Assembly: GCA_027483605.1 (NCBI GenBank)
Contig: JAIXUE010000050.1
Location: 1 to 47,960 of the forward strand
DNA: 47,960 bases
Direction: 5' to 3'
DNA from: Cryomorphaceae bacterium
GTDB lineage: Bacteria > Bacteroidota > Bacteroidia > Flavobacteriales_D > Crocinitomicaceae
The notes beneath the pieces were generated by a model. That model did not search any database, was not told where the DNA came from, and saw only the letters and a list, made by a program, of their open reading frames with translations. A program made the translations under genes and the position numbers. This document shows, piece after piece, positions 33,234-42,786 of the stretch (position 1 is the stretch's first letter; each line of letters opens with the position of its first letter).

Positions 33234-35859
33234 CAGTGAGTTTTTTAATATCGTTGAGTTTGAGTAGGGCTTCTACTGGGGTCAGTGAATTGATGTCAGT
33301 CGAGACGAGTTCGTCATGGATTTGTTGCAATACGGGGTCGTTGAGCGCAAAAAAGCTAAGTTGAACGTCTTGTGCAATCGCTTGTACAGGGGGTTTGCTA
33401 GATTTTGTTTTGGATCCGCCACCTACACCTGCATGGCTGGCCTCGAGGTCTTTGAGGACGTTTTCGGCGCGTTTTACTACCTGAGTTGGCATGCCTGCAA
33501 GCTTGGCTACATGAATACCAAAAGAGTGTGCCGAGCCACCAGCTACTAATTTTCTGAGAAATAAGACTTTGTCTCCGAGTTCTTTGACGCTCACGTTGTA
33601 GTTGTGGATGCGCTCAAAGCGCTTGGCCATTTCATTGAGTTCGTGGTAGTGTGTCGCAAAAAGAGTTTTGGCGTTGGCTTTTTGGTTTTCATGTAAGAAC
33701 TCAGCAATGGCCCAAGCGATGGAGATGCCATCATAAGTGCTGGTGCCTCGGCCAATTTCGTCGAGTAAAATCAGGCTGCGTTCGGAAATATTATTGAGAA
33801 TGCTCGCTGTTTCATTCATTTCAACCATAAAAGTAGACTCGCCAGAGGAGATGTTGTCAGATGCGCCTACACGCGTAAATATTTTATCTACAATGCCAAT
33901 TTGTGCAGTAGCAGCAGGCACAAAACTTCCAATTTGTGCCATCAAGACAATTAATGCAGTCTGGCGCAGAATGGCACTTTTACCGCTCATGTTGGGCCCT
34001 GTGATCATGATCACTTGCTGTGTCTTGTTGTCAAGGAAAATGTCGTTGGCAATGTAGCTGTCTCCGATGGGCAGGCGCTGCTCAATAACAGGGTGTCTGC
34101 CTTGTTTGATGTCTAGTTCGAAACCATCAGTTAGGATGGGCAAAGAATAATTGTGGGCATGCGCAACTTTGGCAAAGGAGAAAAGGCAGTCAAGTTGAGC
34201 GAGCAGTTGTGCATTTTTTTGAATAGGCCCAATGAAGTCGGCCATCGCATAAATGAGTTCTTGATAGATTTGTTGTTCTATTCTGAGTATTTTCTCTTCT
34301 GCACCAAGTATTTTTTGTTCGTATTCTTTGAGTTCTTCGGTAATGTAGCGTTCGGCAGAGACGAGTGTTTGTTTTCGGATCCAGTTTTCTGGAACCTTAT
34401 CTTTGTGGGTGTTGCGCACCTCTATGTAATAGCCAAAGACATTGTTGAAGGCAATTTTTAAACTCGAAATGCCTGTTGCTTGGATCTCTCGCTCTTGAAT
34501 TTGCTCAAGAAAATCTTTGCCATTGGTAGAAATGGCACGCAGTTCATCTAGTTGCGCATCTCTACCATCTTTGATCACTGGCCCTTTTCCAATTTGAACA
34601 GCGGGTTCTGCGGCGAGGTTGGTATCAATGAGCTCAATGAGTTGTTGGCAGGCATCTAGGTTGTTTAGAAGTATTTGCAAACTTTGATTTGCAAGCGGAC
34701 TCAATAGGTCTGCGATGGGCTGAATTTGTTGTTGTGTTCGTTTGAGATGTTGTATTTCCCGGGGGTTGATTTTCCCGACGGCAACTTTAGAAATGAGTCG
34801 TTCGAGGTCGCCAATTTCACGTAGTCGGTCATCTAGTGCTTCGTGGAGAGCTTTTTCTTGTTTAAGGACTGAAACGACCTGATGTCTTTCTTCAATTGGC
34901 TTGCGGTCTTTGAGTGGCAAAACCAGCCAGCGCTTTAACAACCTTCCGCCCATTGGGGTTTTGGTCTTATCTAGTATGTGCGCAAGCGTGACCGCGTTAT
35001 CGTGGGGAGAATGTACGAGTTCGAGATTGCGCACCGTAAAGCGGTCTAGCCACATGTAGCGGTCTGGGGCGATGCGTGAAATACCTGTAATGTGTCCGAG
35101 TTGTTGTTGTTGGTTTTCCGATAAATAGTGGAAAACTGCACCTGCAGCAATAATGGCGAGTTCTTGGTTTTCTAAACCAAAACCTTTAAGTGATTTGGTG
35201 CCAAAATGTTTGTTGAGTTGTTCGTTAGCGAAGTCTGATCCAAAAACCCAATCTTCCAGTTTGAAATGAAAGGCGTCGTTGCCAAATAATTCATGTACAG
35301 TACTCGTTTTGCTTTTCTGATAGATGATTTCAGAAGGCCTGAACCCACTGATCAGTTTGTCTATGTAGTTGGCGCCACCTTGTGCAACTAAAAATTCACC
35401 TGTAGAGATATCCAGAAAGGCTACGCCAATATCGGTTTTGTCGAGGTGAAGTGCACATAAAAAGTTATTGCTGCGCTGGTCGAGTACTTGGTCATTGAAG
35501 GCCAACCCAGGTGTAACAAGCTCCGTAACGCCTCGCTTCACGATGCTCTTAGTCATTTTGGGGTCTTCGAGCTGATCACAAATGGCTACACGCTGCCCTG
35601 CCCGAACGAGCTTAGGCAGATAAGTTTCTAAAGAGTGATGCGGAAAACCAGCAAGTTCCATTTCAGCGGCCGCACCATTCTTTCTTTTGGTGAGGATAAT
35701 TCCGAGAATTCGGCTTGCTTTGACAGCATCTTCTCCGAAAGTTTCGTAAAAGTCTCCGACCCTAAACAGCAACATGGCTTCGGGGTGTCGCGCCTTGATT
35801 TGATTGTATTGCTTCATCAAGGGCGTTTCGGAACTTTTTTCTGCGCTTTGCTTGGACAC
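33226..35859 (-). CDS. mutS: DNA mismatch repair protein MutS
   Basis: MutS recognises mismatches and starts methyl-independent or methyl-directed repair with MutL. The 877 residues show the mismatch-reading F-x-E motif (Phe37, Glu39 in GDFYETF), the connector, lever and clamp domains, and the C-terminal ATPase with Walker A GPNMSGKS (621-628) and [12 protein letters not shown] (Walker B/signature region), typical of MutS1. The start is GTG at 35859: an in-frame stop lies a few codons upstream, and homologues carry residues like ETPLMKQYN inside the protein, so the ATG at residue 15 is less likely. A one-mismatch -7 element TATCTTTA lies at 35885-35878. The next gene overlaps by eight bases. 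Confidence 0.97.
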   Translation of the reverse strand: MSKQSAEKSSETPLMKQYNQIKARHPEAMLLFRVGDFYETFGEDAVKASRILGIILTKRKNGAAAEMELAGFPHHSLETYLPKLVRAGQRVAICDQLEDPKMTKSIVKRGVTELVTPGLAFNDQVLDQRSNNFLCALHLDKTDIGVAFLDISTGEFLVAQGGANYIDKLISGFRPSEIIYQKSKTSTVHELFGNDAFHFKLEDWVFGSDFANEQLNKHFGTKSLKGFGLENQELAIIAAGAVFHYLSENQQQQLGHITGISRIAPDRYMWLDRFTVRNLELVHSPHDNAVTLAHILDKTKTPMGGRLLKRWLVLPLKDRKPIEERHQVVSVLKQEKALHEALDDRLREIGDLERLISKVAVGKINPREIQHLKRTQQQIQPIADLLSPLANQSLQILLNNLDACQQLIELIDTNLAAEPAVQIGKGPVIKDGRDAQLDELRAISTNGKDFLEQIQEREIQATGISSLKIAFNNVFGYYIEVRNTHKDKVPENWIRKQTLVSAERYITEELKEYEQKILGAEEKILRIEQQIYQELIYAMADFIGPIQKNAQLLAQLDCLFSFAKVAHAHNYSLPILTDGFELDIKQGRHPVIEQRLPIGDSYIANDIFLDNKTQQVIMITGPNMSGKSAILRQTALIVLMAQIGSFVPAATAQIGIVDKIFTRVGASDNISSGESTFMVEMNETASILNNISERSLILLDEIGRGTSTYDGISIAWAIAEFLHENQKANAKTLFATHYHELNEMAKRFERIHNYNVSVKELGDKVLFLRKLVAGGSAHSFGIHVAKLAGMPTQVVKRAENVLKDLEASHAGVGGGSKTKSSKPPVQAIAQDVQLSFFALNDPVLQQIHDELVSTDINSLTPVEALLKLNDIKKLTGA

Positions 35860-35932
35860 TTGTATATTTTAGAGAAGTAAAGATAGGTCTTTTTAACCCT
35901 CTTGTTCGGGCTATTTTTCCACAATTTTGCAG

Positions 35933-35940
35933 TATTTTTG
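35933..35940 (+). promoter_or_regulatory. -7 element TATTTTTG for the SpoU methyltransferase gene
   Basis: TATTTTTG, an exact TAnnTTTG, ends eight bases before the ATG at 35949. A start about 35945 leaves a leader of only a few bases. A correctly spaced -33 element is not evident. Confidence 0.6.
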
Positions 35941-35948
35941 AGCCATAG

Positions 35949-36491
35949 ATGTCAGCAAACTCAACCAAAAAATTAAAACTCTGGGAGCTCAATCGCGTCA
36001 GCGAAGAGGCTTATCAAGCACAGCAGAAATTCCCTTTGGTGTTGGTTTTAGATAGCATTCGTTCACTCAACAACATCGGTTCGTTTTTCAGAACAGCCGA
36101 CGCCTTTAATGTGGAGCAAATTTACTTGTGTGGCATCACTGCACAGCCGCCCCACCGCGACATCCATAAAACGGCTTTAGGCGCTACCGAAACTGTTCGC
36201 TGGCAATATCGACCGTCTTTACAAGATGCACTACATGAACTCAAAGAAAAGGGTTATGCTATTTGCGTCGTAGAGCAAGCGGTTCAAACGACGCTTTTGC
36301 AAGATATCCATCAGTTGAGTGCACAAGGCTTTGCGTTGGTGTTTGGCAATGAGGTAGATGGCGTAGAGCAAGCAGCCTTAGACAACGCTGATCATATCAT
36401 AGAAATTCCACAATTTGGCACCAAGCACAGCCTGAATGTGAGCGTTTGTGCAGGAATTGTTCTTTGGGAATTCACAAAGAAATACATCTAA
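35949..36491 (+). CDS. TrmH/SpoU family RNA 2'-O-methyltransferase
   Basis: A 180-residue SPOUT-fold enzyme predicted to 2'-O-methylate a ribose in tRNA or rRNA with S-adenosylmethionine. The three family motifs are present: N-x-G-S-F-F-R-T-A-D near residues 43-52 (motif 1), LVFGNEVDGV near 134-143 (motif 2) and IPQFGTKHSLNVSVCAGI near 156-173 (motif 3, trefoil knot). It lacks an N-terminal substrate-binding domain, so the target is not predictable from sequence alone; it is the short, single-domain type common in Bacteroidota. It diverges from mutS (89-base gap) and converges on lysS, with a hairpin between the two stops. Confidence 0.9.
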   Translation: MSANSTKKLKLWELNRVSEEAYQAQQKFPLVLVLDSIRSLNNIGSFFRTADAFNVEQIYLCGITAQPPHRDIHKTALGATETVRWQYRPSLQDALHELKEKGYAICVVEQAVQTTLLQDIHQLSAQGFALVFGNEVDGVEQAALDNADHIIEIPQFGTKHSLNVSVCAGIVLWEFTKKYI

Positions 36492-36494
36492 AAT

Positions 36495-36523
36495 ACTGTT
36501 CCGCAAAAATACTGCGGAGTAGT
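36495..36523 (+). terminator. Hairpin between the convergent SpoU and lysS genes, possible terminator
   Basis: An 11-base-pair stem (36495-36505 with 36513-36523, including two G-U pairs in plus-strand RNA; core TCCGCA/TGCGGA) with a seven-base loop sits between stops at 36491 and 36524. In the plus direction only a short T run follows, so termination efficiency is uncertain. In the minus direction the two G-U pairs become mismatches, leaving a six-base-pair core. Confidence 0.45.
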
Positions 36524-38227
36524 TTAGAGCAGTTTTACAAACAAAAGATCATCCTCTTTGCTTACCGCTAAAAGTTGATTTTTAGTAAGGGTTTTGAGTG
36601 AGGTGTCCCAAAGTTTGTTTGAGATATCAAAATGGGTTCGCAGCTCGCTCAACAAGAGTTGTTTTTCTTGCTGCATTTTTGAAAAGATTGCCGTTTCTGT
36701 CTCGTTGAGTGTAACCTTAGGGGCTTGTACTTCAGGTCGCATTTGCGGGAAGAAAAGCACTTCCTGAATAGAGGCATTGTTGGTGAGGTACATAATGAGG
36801 CGGTCCATGCCGATTCCCAAACCGCTGGTTGGCGGCATGCCGTATTCTAGGGCGCGCAAGAAATCTTGGTCAATAAACATAGCTTCGTCGTCGCCGCGTT
36901 CTTGCAACTTAAGTTGCTCCTCAAAACGCTCGCGTTGGTCAATCGGGTCATTGAGCTCAGAATAAGCGTTTGCTACTTCTTTGCCACAAACCATGAGTTC
37001 AAAACGCTCGGTCAGGCTTGGGTCGTTGCGGTGCACTTTACAAAGCGGTGACATCTCTTTGGGGTAGTCAGTGATGAATGTCGGTTGGATGTAATTGCCT
37101 TCGCATTTTTCACCAAATATTTCATCGATGAGCTTGCCTTTGCCCATGGTTTCATCTACTTCTATACCCATGCCTCTTGCTGCGCTTCGGAGCTCGTCTT
37201 CGGTTTTGCCAGCAATATCAAAGCCAGTAAAGTCAATGATGGCTTGGCGCATGGTGACGCGTTTATAAGGCGCTTTGAAATCGATGGTGTGTTCGCCAAA
37301 TTGGGCAATAGTGGTACCGTTCACAGCCAATGCACAATGCTCGAGCAGTTGCTCAGTGAAGTCCATCATCCAGTTGTAATCTTTGTAGGCTACATAGATT
37401 TCCATGGCGGTGAACTCTGGGTTGTGCGTGCGGTCCATGCCTTCGTTGCGGAAGTTTTTGGAAAACTCATAAACGCCATCGAAACCACCCACGATCAGTC
37501 TTTTCAGGTAAAGTTCGTTGGCAATGCGCATGTAAAGCGGAATGTCGAGCGCGTTGTGATGCGTTATAAAGGGTCTTGCCGATGCACCACCCGGGATGGC
37601 TTGCAAAACCGGAGTTTCTACTTCCATATAGCCTGCGCTATTAAAGAAGTCGCGCATGGCGTTGAACAACTTGGTTCTTTTGATAAAAACATCTTTGACT
37701 TGACGGTTCACCACAAGGTCAACATAGCGCTGGCGGTAGCGCAATTCTGGGTCTGTGAAGGCGTCGTGTACAATTCCTGCCGCATCTGTTTTGGGAAGTG
37801 GCAAGGGGCGCAAAGACTTACTGAGCAATTGAAATTCAGTAACATGTACAGAAATTTCGCCTACTTGGGTCTTGAACATGTGGCCCTTGATGCCAAGGAA
37901 GTCACCAAGATCAAGCAATTTTTTGAAAACTTCGTTGTATAGCGTTTTGTCTTCGCCGGGGCAGAGTTCGTCGCGGTTGAAATAGACTTGGATGCGGCCA
38001 GATGCATCTTGAATTTCCGCAAAGGAAGCCTTGCCCATAATGCGCTGCGAAAGCATGCGCCCAGCCAAACATACCTGTTTACCATCCTCAAAATTTGCTT
38101 TGATATCAGCAGCGAAAGCATCTACAGGGTATAGTGCTGCTGGATAAGGATCAATGCCGAGGTCGCGCAACTTTTGCAGTGATTCACGACGTAAAATTTC
38201 TTGTTCGGAAAGTTCTGGATGGCTCAT
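36524..38227 (-). CDS. lysS: Lysyl-tRNA synthetase, class II
   Basis: LysS charges tRNA-Lys. The 567 residues have an N-terminal OB-fold anticodon-binding domain (about 50-150; VCLAGRMLSQRIMGKASFAEIQD) and the class II catalytic core: motif 1 around YMEVETPVLQ with GGASARPF, motif 2 FRNEGMDRTHNPEFTAME, and motif 3 GLGIGMDRLIMYLTN, with FELMVCGKEVANAYSELNDP between them. The C-terminus carries about 60 extra residues beyond motif 3, as in other Bacteroidota LysS proteins. It is monocistronic, with an exact -7 element at 38247-38254 and a leader of about 15 bases. Confidence 0.97.
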   Translation of the reverse strand: MSHPELSEQEILRRESLQKLRDLGIDPYPAALYPVDAFAADIKANFEDGKQVCLAGRMLSQRIMGKASFAEIQDASGRIQVYFNRDELCPGEDKTLYNEVFKKLLDLGDFLGIKGHMFKTQVGEISVHVTEFQLLSKSLRPLPLPKTDAAGIVHDAFTDPELRYRQRYVDLVVNRQVKDVFIKRTKLFNAMRDFFNSAGYMEVETPVLQAIPGGASARPFITHHNALDIPLYMRIANELYLKRLIVGGFDGVYEFSKNFRNEGMDRTHNPEFTAMEIYVAYKDYNWMMDFTEQLLEHCALAVNGTTIAQFGEHTIDFKAPYKRVTMRQAIIDFTGFDIAGKTEDELRSAARGMGIEVDETMGKGKLIDEIFGEKCEGNYIQPTFITDYPKEMSPLCKVHRNDPSLTERFELMVCGKEVANAYSELNDPIDQRERFEEQLKLQERGDDEAMFIDQDFLRALEYGMPPTSGLGIGMDRLIMYLTNNASIQEVLFFPQMRPEVQAPKVTLNETETAIFSKMQQEKQLLLSELRTHFDISNKLWDTSLKTLTKNQLLAVSKEDDLLFVKLL

Positions 38228-38246
38228 GAGTATATTGTTGAGGCCA

Positions 38247-38254
38247 CAAAGATA
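38247..38254 (-). promoter_or_regulatory. -7 element TATCTTTG for lysS
   Basis: Reads TATCTTTG on the minus strand, exact TAnnTTTG, with an expected start near 38243 and a leader of about 15 bases to the ATG at 38227. No -33 element at the usual distance. Confidence 0.6.
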
Positions 38255-38315
38255 GGGCTAAAAAAAATTCTAGGCTTTGTTTGCAACGTATAGCGGGTTT
38301 TTTCGTTAGAGAATT

Positions 38316-40937
38316 ATGAAGTTTTGGTGGCGGTTTGCAAAGCGTACGGTTTTGATACTATTGGTCCTGATGACCACCATTTCTTTGGCGCTCTATATTT
38401 TTGAAGACCGCATCATCAAAAAGGTTGTGGCACAAGCCAATACCTACCTGAAAGTTCCGGTAAAAGTCGAGGAAATCAACCTTCATTTTTGGCGTACTTT
38501 TCCTCAATTAAGTGTTGCTTTTGAAAATGTAATGGTTCCTGACCCGTTGAACTCCAAAGACACACTGTTAAGCGCTGAACAGATCAGTTTGCGTTTCAAT
38601 CCTTTTGACATTTTGGCAGGGAAATATCATATTGAGCAAATCAATAGTTTCAATGGGCGTCTGGAGCTTCAAACAGATTCAAAGGGTCGTGCCAATTACG
38701 ACATTTTCAAAGACACATCTTCTAGCTCTAGCGCATTCAATTTAGAATTGCAAACCATTGAAATCGAACAATTTCATGTGTCGTATCACGACCAACAAGC
38801 AGTTCAGTTTTTGAGTACTGCCGTAAAAAGTGCCTCCTTATCAGGAAAATTTGCTGCCCAAAAAACAACCTTACAAGCTTCGGGCGATATTTGGCTCAAC
38901 AAAATCAAAAAAGGCAAGGTTGTTTTGCTCAAAAATGAACCACTCGTTTTTGACCTCGCACTGTTGGTAGACCAAAACTTAAATTTGATCAAACTTCCTC
39001 AGGCACAAATCAAGTTGGCCAAGCTGCCTTTTTTAATTGATGCAGAATTTGGTCCTGTACGCAGCAGTCTCGATATTCGTTCCGAAAACCTGTCTTTGGT
39101 GCAGCTTGTGCGGACCGTTCAGCCCAAATCTATTCGAGCGCTTCATCGGGTTAAGGCAAAAGGAAAAGTAGATTTTCATCTGCATTACGAGGACGCTCTT
39201 GACAGAGAAAAACCATTGGTACAAGCCTATTTTAACATTGAAAAAGGAGAACTCACCGAGCCAAAATTTGGCGCAAAAATTGAAAACCTGCAGTGTTATG
39301 GGACGTACTTAAATATAGATACCGATAACCTCGTCATTGAACAACTTCAATTTAACACTGGCGGTGCTCAATTTTTTGGTCAATTTCAATTGAGCAATTT
39401 TTTGCGCCCGAAACTCGCTTTTACCGCAGAAGGTATCGTTCCGCTTAGCTTGATCCAAGCAATTTATCCGTTGGCCAACGTGAAAGAACTTGGCGGCGTT
39501 GCCCAGCTTAATGTTCGTGCTAAAGTTGTTCAGGATCAACAAAATAATTGGCAAACTCACGAGATAAAAGGGCGCGTTAGGATCAAAGCTGCCGATGTGC
39601 GCTTTGCTGATTATAAAAATGGTCTTCGTCAGGTGAGTGCCACCGCCAATTTTGATGAAAACCATCTCGATATCCGCGACTTGAAGGCAAAGATTGGCCA
39701 TAGTGATTTAAACCTGCAACTTCGAATTCCCAATTACCTTCAACAGTTCAGTCGCGATTTGCCTCTTCAACTCAGCGGAGATTTGCGTGCTCAACATGTC
39801 GATTTCGCAGATTTTGATACGGAGTCGACAAATCAAAAACGGGACTGGATACTTCCCGAGCAGTTGATGATTTCTCTTCCGCTTGACATTCAACAATTGA
39901 AATATGAAAACAAAGAAATCAATCAAGTTAAAGGATCATTGAAGTTAAGCGCTCATATGCTGCTACTTGAGCAGTTGAAGTTCAAACACGCGCAAGGCTT
40001 TTGGAATGGCCAGTTGCAATTGAACGAGCCGGCCCCTGCTACATTTGATATTCAAACTAATGGGAGTGCCAAAAAAGTAGAGCTCGGTGTTTTATTCAAG
40101 GAGTGGGATAATTTTGATCAAGCTATTTTAACAGATCAACACCTTTCTGGTAAAGGTAACTTTGAATTTGTCGTACGCACTAAATACGATTACTTCAAAG
40201 GTCTTGATGAACCTAGCTTGCGAGCTCAAATTGCTTGTCAGATAGACAATGGCCGTTTGTTGCACGCACCAATTTTACAGGACCTCGCTAATTCCCTTAC
40301 CGTTGGAAAAGGCAAGCCAATTCTCGGGGCTAAAAATCAGGCGGCGCTGCAACAAAAGCTCAAAGATGTGCGCTTCGAACAACTCAACAACACCTTTATC
40401 ATTGCAAATCGTCAATTGAAGTTTGATCAAATGCACATCGCCTCCTCAGCGCTTGATTTAGACTTGGTGGGTTCGCACAGTTTTGATCACCAAATAGATT
40501 ATGCACTTAGCCTGCGCCTGCGCGATTTATTGGTGCAAGAAACGCAAACAGAATTTGGCGAAATCGTCGATGACGGAACAGGTTTGCGCTTGTATGTGCG
40601 CGTCAGTGGCACATTAGATGACCCAAAGGTCAGTTGGGATAAAAAAGGCAAAAAAGAGGCCGCTAAACAGCAGTTTGAGCAAAGCCAGCAAGAATCTAAA
40701 GAAATGCTCAAAACGGCGTTCGGCCTATATCAAAATGACCCAAGTGTGGGCACTTATCAAGAAAAAACAAGTCCGCACGAAACCATTCAAGTCAAGTTTG
40801 AAAAGGATAAAAAACCCGTTAAAAGTTCAGATCTTCCGCCCTCTACTTCTCCAAGGAACAGCAAATTGCAGCAAAAATTAGAAAAGTGGAAGCAAGAGCA
40901 AGAACAAACGGGCGTTGAGATCAAAATTAAAGGATAG
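38316..40937 (+). CDS. AsmA family envelope protein
   Basis: An 873-residue protein with one N-terminal membrane helix (about 10-28) and a very long beta-rich periplasmic part. The start (KVPVKVEEINLHFWRTFPQLSVAFENV, residues 46-72, quoted in part: LHFWRTFPQLSVAFENV) is the usual AsmA N-domain, and the AsmA_2-like C-terminal region (about 640-780) follows, with a charged Gln/Lys/Glu-rich tail. AsmA-like proteins (including the TamB/YhdP group) are thought to move or regulate phospholipid transport between membranes. It stands alone between lysS and hldE; its stop lies two bases from that of the opposing hldE-type gene. A clear promoter was not found. Confidence 0.85.
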   Translation: MKFWWRFAKRTVLILLVLMTTISLALYIFEDRIIKKVVAQANTYLKVPVKVEEINLHFWRTFPQLSVAFENVMVPDPLNSKDTLLSAEQISLRFNPFDILAGKYHIEQINSFNGRLELQTDSKGRANYDIFKDTSSSSSAFNLELQTIEIEQFHVSYHDQQAVQFLSTAVKSASLSGKFAAQKTTLQASGDIWLNKIKKGKVVLLKNEPLVFDLALLVDQNLNLIKLPQAQIKLAKLPFLIDAEFGPVRSSLDIRSENLSLVQLVRTVQPKSIRALHRVKAKGKVDFHLHYEDALDREKPLVQAYFNIEKGELTEPKFGAKIENLQCYGTYLNIDTDNLVIEQLQFNTGGAQFFGQFQLSNFLRPKLAFTAEGIVPLSLIQAIYPLANVKELGGVAQLNVRAKVVQDQQNNWQTHEIKGRVRIKAADVRFADYKNGLRQVSATANFDENHLDIRDLKAKIGHSDLNLQLRIPNYLQQFSRDLPLQLSGDLRAQHVDFADFDTESTNQKRDWILPEQLMISLPLDIQQLKYENKEINQVKGSLKLSAHMLLLEQLKFKHAQGFWNGQLQLNEPAPATFDIQTNGSAKKVELGVLFKEWDNFDQAILTDQHLSGKGNFEFVVRTKYDYFKGLDEPSLRAQIACQIDNGRLLHAPILQDLANSLTVGKGKPILGAKNQAALQQKLKDVRFEQLNNTFIIANRQLKFDQMHIASSALDLDLVGSHSFDHQIDYALSLRLRDLLVQETQTEFGEIVDDGTGLRLYVRVSGTLDDPKVSWDKKGKKEAAKQQFEQSQQESKEMLKTAFGLYQNDPSVGTYQEKTSPHETIQVKFEKDKKPVKSSDLPPSTSPRNSKLQQKLEKWKQEQEQTGVEIKIKG

Positions 40938-40939
40938 CC

Positions 40940-41455
40940 TTAATGGCCTTTCGCTAGAATGCCTGTAGTGGAATAACCCTCCACAAAGGGAATAGTTTGC
41001 ACGCTGCCGCCATAGGTTTGCACGAATCCAGAACCGACAATGTAGTCTTTGGCTTCAGGATTGGTTTGTTCGGCGTTGTAGTCTGCTCCTTTTAGTAGGA
41101 CATCAGGTCTAAGCCATTCGATCAATTCTAGCGGCGTTTGTTCATTGAAGAGAACAACTGCATCTACACAACCCAGCGCGGCAAGTACCGTTGCACGGGC
41201 AATTTCTGGATTGATGGGGCGGTTGGGTGCTTTATCGAGCATGCGCACAGAAGCATCGGTATTCATCCCAACAATAAGTCTGTTTGCCGTATCTGCAGCT
41301 TGCGCTAAATAACTCACATGACCCAAATGCAAAATATCAAAACAGCCATTGGTAAAGGCAACTTTTTGTCCTTGAAGCGCCCATATACCTCTGATTTTGA
41401 GGGCGTCTTCCCAGCTTAGAATTTTGTGTTGAATGTTGTGGAGTCGCTTGCTCAT
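40940..41455 (-). CDS. rfaE2: D-glycero-beta-D-manno-heptose 1-phosphate adenylyltransferase (HldE C-domain type, RfaE2)
   Basis: A 171-residue nucleotidyltransferase that would make ADP-heptose for the lipopolysaccharide core. The HxGH motif is His43-Leu-Gly-His46 in TNGCFDILHLGHVSYL, followed by VGMNTDASVR, and a later region GADYNAE and GGSVQTIPF typical of RfaE2. It lacks the N-terminal kinase domain of bifunctional HldE, so a separate HldA kinase would be needed and is not in this window. The gene is the last of the panC-panD-rfaE2 run (six-base gap to panD) and faces the AsmA gene with two bases between stops. A closely related cytidylyltransferase (for example glycerol-3-phosphate type) is less likely. 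Confidence 0.88.
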   Translation of the reverse strand: MSKRLHNIQHKILSWEDALKIRGIWALQGQKVAFTNGCFDILHLGHVSYLAQAADTANRLIVGMNTDASVRMLDKAPNRPINPEIARATVLAALGCVDAVVLFNEQTPLELIEWLRPDVLLKGADYNAEQTNPEAKDYIVGSGFVQTYGGSVQTIPFVEGYSTTGILAKGH

Positions 41456-41461
41456 GTAAAT

Positions 41462-41812
41462 TTACGAGAGCAAGTTAGTTTGTTCGTTCGGAAAAACCAA
41501 AGAAGGCTTGAAGGTTTTGGCTTCTTCAAAGTCTAGCATGGCATAGCCAATGATAATGATGATGTCGTTGATGGCTACCTTGCGAGCCGCAGGGCCATTA
41601 AGGCAAATCATGCCAGTTTGGCGCTCACCTTTGATGACGTAAGTCTCGAAACGCTCACCGTTGTTGATATTGACAATTTGAACGCGCTCACCTTCGATGA
41701 GGTTTGCGGCATCCATGAGGTCTTCATCTATGGTGATGCTACCAATATAGTTGAGGTCTGCTTGTGTAACGCGGACCCGATGAATTTTTGATTTGAGGAC
41801 GTTGATGTACAT
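41462..41812 (-). CDS. panD: Aspartate 1-decarboxylase proenzyme
   Basis: PanD makes beta-alanine from aspartate for pantothenate. The 116 residues include Lys9, and the self-cleavage site Gly24-Ser25 in [10 protein letters not shown], where Ser25 becomes the pyruvoyl group of the alpha chain; IIIGYAMLD follows near the end of the core. Length is normal. It sits between panC (34-base gap) and the rfaE2-type gene (six bases), so beta-alanine supply and its ligation to pantoate are co-encoded. No panM/panZ maturation factor is visible, as expected outside enterobacteria. Confidence 0.96.
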   Translation of the reverse strand: MYINVLKSKIHRVRVTQADLNYIGSITIDEDLMDAANLIEGERVQIVNINNGERFETYVIKGERQTGMICLNGPAARKVAINDIIIIIGYAMLDFEEAKTFKPSLVFPNEQTNLLS

Positions 41813-41846
41813 AACTTATAACGCGTTGTAGCGCGGCAAAATTACA

Positions 41847-42692
41847 TCAAAGAACCGATTCACACAACATATTGTCGATCAGCCGCACTTCTCCACAAAA
41901 CGCAGCCACGCAACAAACTTGTAATTGTTGCCATTCTGTGCATTTTTCTAGTGTGGTCGGATCTACAATTTCGAGATAGTCTATTGCCAAACCTGCTTGT
42001 TCAATAATATATCTTGCGGCTTGCTTGACCTCCTCTATAGGGTCTAGACCACAGCGATTTTTGATCAATGTAATGGCTTTTGAGATGGAAACAGCATTTT
42101 GACGTTGATCGTGGGTCAATCTCAAGTTTCTACTGCTCATGGCCAGACCATCGCTTTCGCGAATGGTTTCACAGCCAATGATATTGATTCCGAAGCCATA
42201 ATATTCATTAAGCGAGCGGATAATGGCGAGTTGTTGGAAATCTTTTTGGCCAAAATAGGCTCGATGCGGCTGAATCAAAGCAAATAAATGATGCACAACG
42301 TGCACCACGCCTTCAAAATGCCCAGGTCGGTGTGCGCCCTCTAGGAGTTGTCCAATTTTACCGAGCGGCATCGGGCTGTAAGGGATATGAGCAGGATACA
42401 TTTCGTGCTCATCTGGCGCAAAAATGACCACATTAGACAAGTGGTGGAGCAAAGCAAGGTCAGCGGATAGCATTCTTGGATATGACTGTAAATCAGCGCT
42501 TTGATTGAATTGCTTTGGATTCACAAAAATGGAAACCAACACTATATCATTCTCCTTGCAGGCCTGTTCTACCAAAGACAAATGCCCTTGGTGCAAAGCA
42601 CCCATGGTTGGGACAAAACCAATTTGTTTTTGCTCAGCTTGTTGTTGCTCGCGCCAAATGAATATTTCTTCTCTGGTAACAAAGGTCTGCAT
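41847..42692 (-). CDS. panC: Pantothenate synthetase
   Basis: PanC joins pantoate and beta-alanine with ATP to form pantothenate. The 281 residues show the HIGH-like signature MGALHQGHLSLV near residues 30-41, FVNPKQFNQSADLQSYPR (binding loop), YFGQKDFQQLAIIR and SSRNLRLT, all normal for PanC. Promoter: an exact -7 element TAGCTTTG at 42730-42723, in a divergent region shared with the gene at 42787. The gene starts a run with panD and the rfaE2-type gene. Confidence 0.97.
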   Translation of the reverse strand: MQTFVTREEIFIWREQQQAEQKQIGFVPTMGALHQGHLSLVEQACKENDIVLVSIFVNPKQFNQSADLQSYPRMLSADLALLHHLSNVVIFAPDEHEMYPAHIPYSPMPLGKIGQLLEGAHRPGHFEGVVHVVHHLFALIQPHRAYFGQKDFQQLAIIRSLNEYYGFGINIIGCETIRESDGLAMSSRNLRLTHDQRQNAVSISKAITLIKNRCGLDPIEEVKQAARYIIEQAGLAIDYLEIVDPTTLEKCTEWQQLQVCCVAAFCGEVRLIDNMLCESVL

Positions 42693-42722
42693 GGCTTCGT
42701 CTTTTCTACAGTTTCAAGCGGA

Positions 42723-42730
42723 CAAAGCTA
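42723..42730 (-). promoter_or_regulatory. -7 element TAGCTTTG for panC-panD-rfaE2
   Basis: Reads TAGCTTTG on the minus strand, exact TAnnTTTG, giving a leader of about 27 bases before the ATG at 42692. The -33 position is weak. It lies 31 bases from the opposite-strand element at 42762-42769. Confidence 0.55.
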
Positions 42731-42761
42731 TTGCTTTTTAGGATAGTTCATGTTTATTTCG

Positions 42762-42769
42762 TAATTTTG
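42762..42769 (+). promoter_or_regulatory. -7 element TAATTTTG for the GT5-like gene, DUF4270 and glmS
   Basis: TAATTTTG, an exact TAnnTTTG, predicts a start near 42773 and a leader of about 14 bases to the ATG at 42787. TTTA at 42737-42740 is a weak -33 candidate at 21 bases. Confidence 0.6.
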
Positions 42770-42786
42770 CTAGCATATTTATATAA

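Noticed and set aside
37085..37942. Open frame of 285 codons on the + strand inside lysS
   Set aside because: It lies wholly antisense to lysS, which is certain by its class II motifs; the frame has no domain and no promoter, and long antisense frames are expected in such a gene.
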